Assembly: GCA_020718965.1 (NCBI GenBank)
Contig: DYRE01000105.1
Coordinates: 1-7,239 of the forward strand
From: Desulfomonile tiedjei
GTDB taxonomy: Bacteria > Desulfobacterota > Desulfomonilia > Desulfomonilales > Desulfomonilaceae
Length of the DNA: 7,239 nucleotides
Direction: 5' to 3'
Positions within the stretch are counted from its first letter, which is position 1; every line of letters starts with the position of its first letter. Below are positions 6,685 to 7,239 of the stretch, in pieces. Under the pieces are notes generated by a model. It saw nothing but the letters and a program-made list of their open reading frames with translations, was not told where the DNA came from and ran no database searches. The position numbers were made by a program, and so were the translations under genes.

Positions 6685-7185
6685 TCAGACAGTGAATCTC
6701 CACTGACAAAATCTTTCGGGTGGATGGGGATCCAGGGGAGCATGTACGCATTCAACTCGAATAGCCGGATCAATCACACGAGTAAATCCCTCGAATTCTC
6801 CCCGATGCATTTCCTTACATGCGTATTCTCCCAGATTCCTCCTTATGCGGGCTTCCTGAGTCGGACAATGGGGAACAGATATGATGACTTCAGAGTCCTT
6901 TGCTTCAATTTCATATCCGACCATTATTGACCACGGAAAATACTTTAGAGCGGCTACAAATCCGACCAAGCCTTTTTCGCTTATCTTAAATCTGCTAACA
7001 ATGTCTTTTGCCGCCATGCCTGCGATTTTTCTCCAAACTTTTTCATTTAACCGGTTGGCCTCATCGGTCCCACGCTCTTGCTCTATAAAAATATACCAGA
7101 AAGAATCCATGACTCGATAATGCCAAAAAAGAAAATCCGTATATTTTCTTAAATCTTCTCCTTCAATCCAGTCTGGGGTAACCAT
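6685..7185 (-). CDS. DUF6125-like (ATC hydrolase-related) small protein of unknown function
   Basis: A 166-residue soluble protein that I place, from memory of the family pattern, with DUF6125, whose members are often named L-2-amino-thiazoline-4-carboxylic acid hydrolase-like. Supporting features are an N-terminal helix with FLFWHYRVMDSFWYIFIEQERG, a helical NEKVWRKIAGMAAKDI segment (about 47-62), and a Cys-rich C-terminal half with HCPTQEARIR (Cys107), GEYACKEM (Cys123), VECVHAPLDPHP (Cys146) and FCQWRF (Cys160). The spaced cysteines and acidic/histidine residues could bind a metal or a tetrapyrrole-like or sulfur ligand, but that is speculation. The real substrate is unknown and a hydrolase activity should not be assumed. 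Its length is typical for the family. It is the first gene of the three-gene group in view; whether others precede it beyond base 7239 is unknown. Confidence 0.8.
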   Translation of the reverse strand: MVTPDWIEGEDLRKYTDFLFWHYRVMDSFWYIFIEQERGTDEANRLNEKVWRKIAGMAAKDIVSRFKISEKGLVGFVAALKYFPWSIMVGYEIEAKDSEVIISVPHCPTQEARIRRNLGEYACKEMHRGEFEGFTRVIDPAIRVECVHAPLDPHPPERFCQWRFTV

Positions 7186-7189
7186 TGCA

Positions 7190-7197
7190 ACCTCCTT
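7190..7197 (-). promoter_or_regulatory. Near-perfect Shine-Dalgarno for the DUF6125-like gene
   Basis: AAGGAGGT stands four bases before the ATG at 7185, almost full complementarity to the 16S rRNA tail and by far the strongest site in the window. It supports this start and suggests higher translation than its neighbours. The remaining 42 bases to the window edge are AT-rich, with no confident promoter boxes. Confidence 0.85.
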
Positions 7198-7239
7198 CGC
7201 TAATTTCCTGAATGGTATTTTAATTCAAGATCTCAACTT

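Overview
The window looks like part of the chromosome of an anaerobic member of the Desulfobacterota (former Deltaproteobacteria), probably a sulfate reducer or syntroph. This is an inference. It rests on the gene order precorrin-2 dehydrogenase, CcsA/HemX-like membrane protein, hemA, hemC, cobA, which I recall from Geobacter-type and sulfate-reducer genomes, and on a DUF6125-like protein, a family I associate with anaerobes. All eight supported genes lie on the minus strand, so transcription runs from high to low coordinates. No tRNA, rRNA, CRISPR array, insertion sequence or phage gene is visible.

The upstream module (7185 down to 4778) holds three closely spaced genes: a small DUF6125-like protein with a near-perfect ribosome binding site, a COG3910-like single-domain ABC-class ATPase, and a soluble PAS-domain histidine kinase that appears to start at TTG. 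The kinase has no response regulator in view, and nothing in the sequence shows a functional link among the three. The ATPase carries Leu where its family normally has the switch (H-loop) His.

A 177-base intergenic region (4601-4777) follows. It has a perfect 17-base palindrome followed by a T6 run on the minus strand, which could be a weak terminator or an operator, and an AT-rich stretch that could be a promoter -10 region.

The downstream module (4600 down to 1) is a tetrapyrrole operon. HemA (glutamyl-tRNA reductase) makes glutamate-1-semialdehyde from Glu-tRNA. HemC (porphobilinogen deaminase) makes hydroxymethylbilane. CobA (uroporphyrinogen-III methyltransferase, cut by the window edge) makes precorrin-2. 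The Met8/SirC-like dehydrogenase oxidises precorrin-2 to sirohydrochlorin. CcsA is a WWD-motif membrane protein of cytochrome c maturation (System II). The genes are tightly packed: a 13-base gap before ccsA, a 4-base ATGA overlap into hemA, a 23-base overlap into hemC, then a 113-base gap before cobA that contains a bulged hairpin. The set suits an organism that needs siroheme (sulfite reductase), cobalamin, and haem for c-type cytochromes.

I see no clear undescribed system. The best leads are the H-loop substitution, the function of the kinase/ATPase/DUF6125 group, and the RNA structures at gene junctions.
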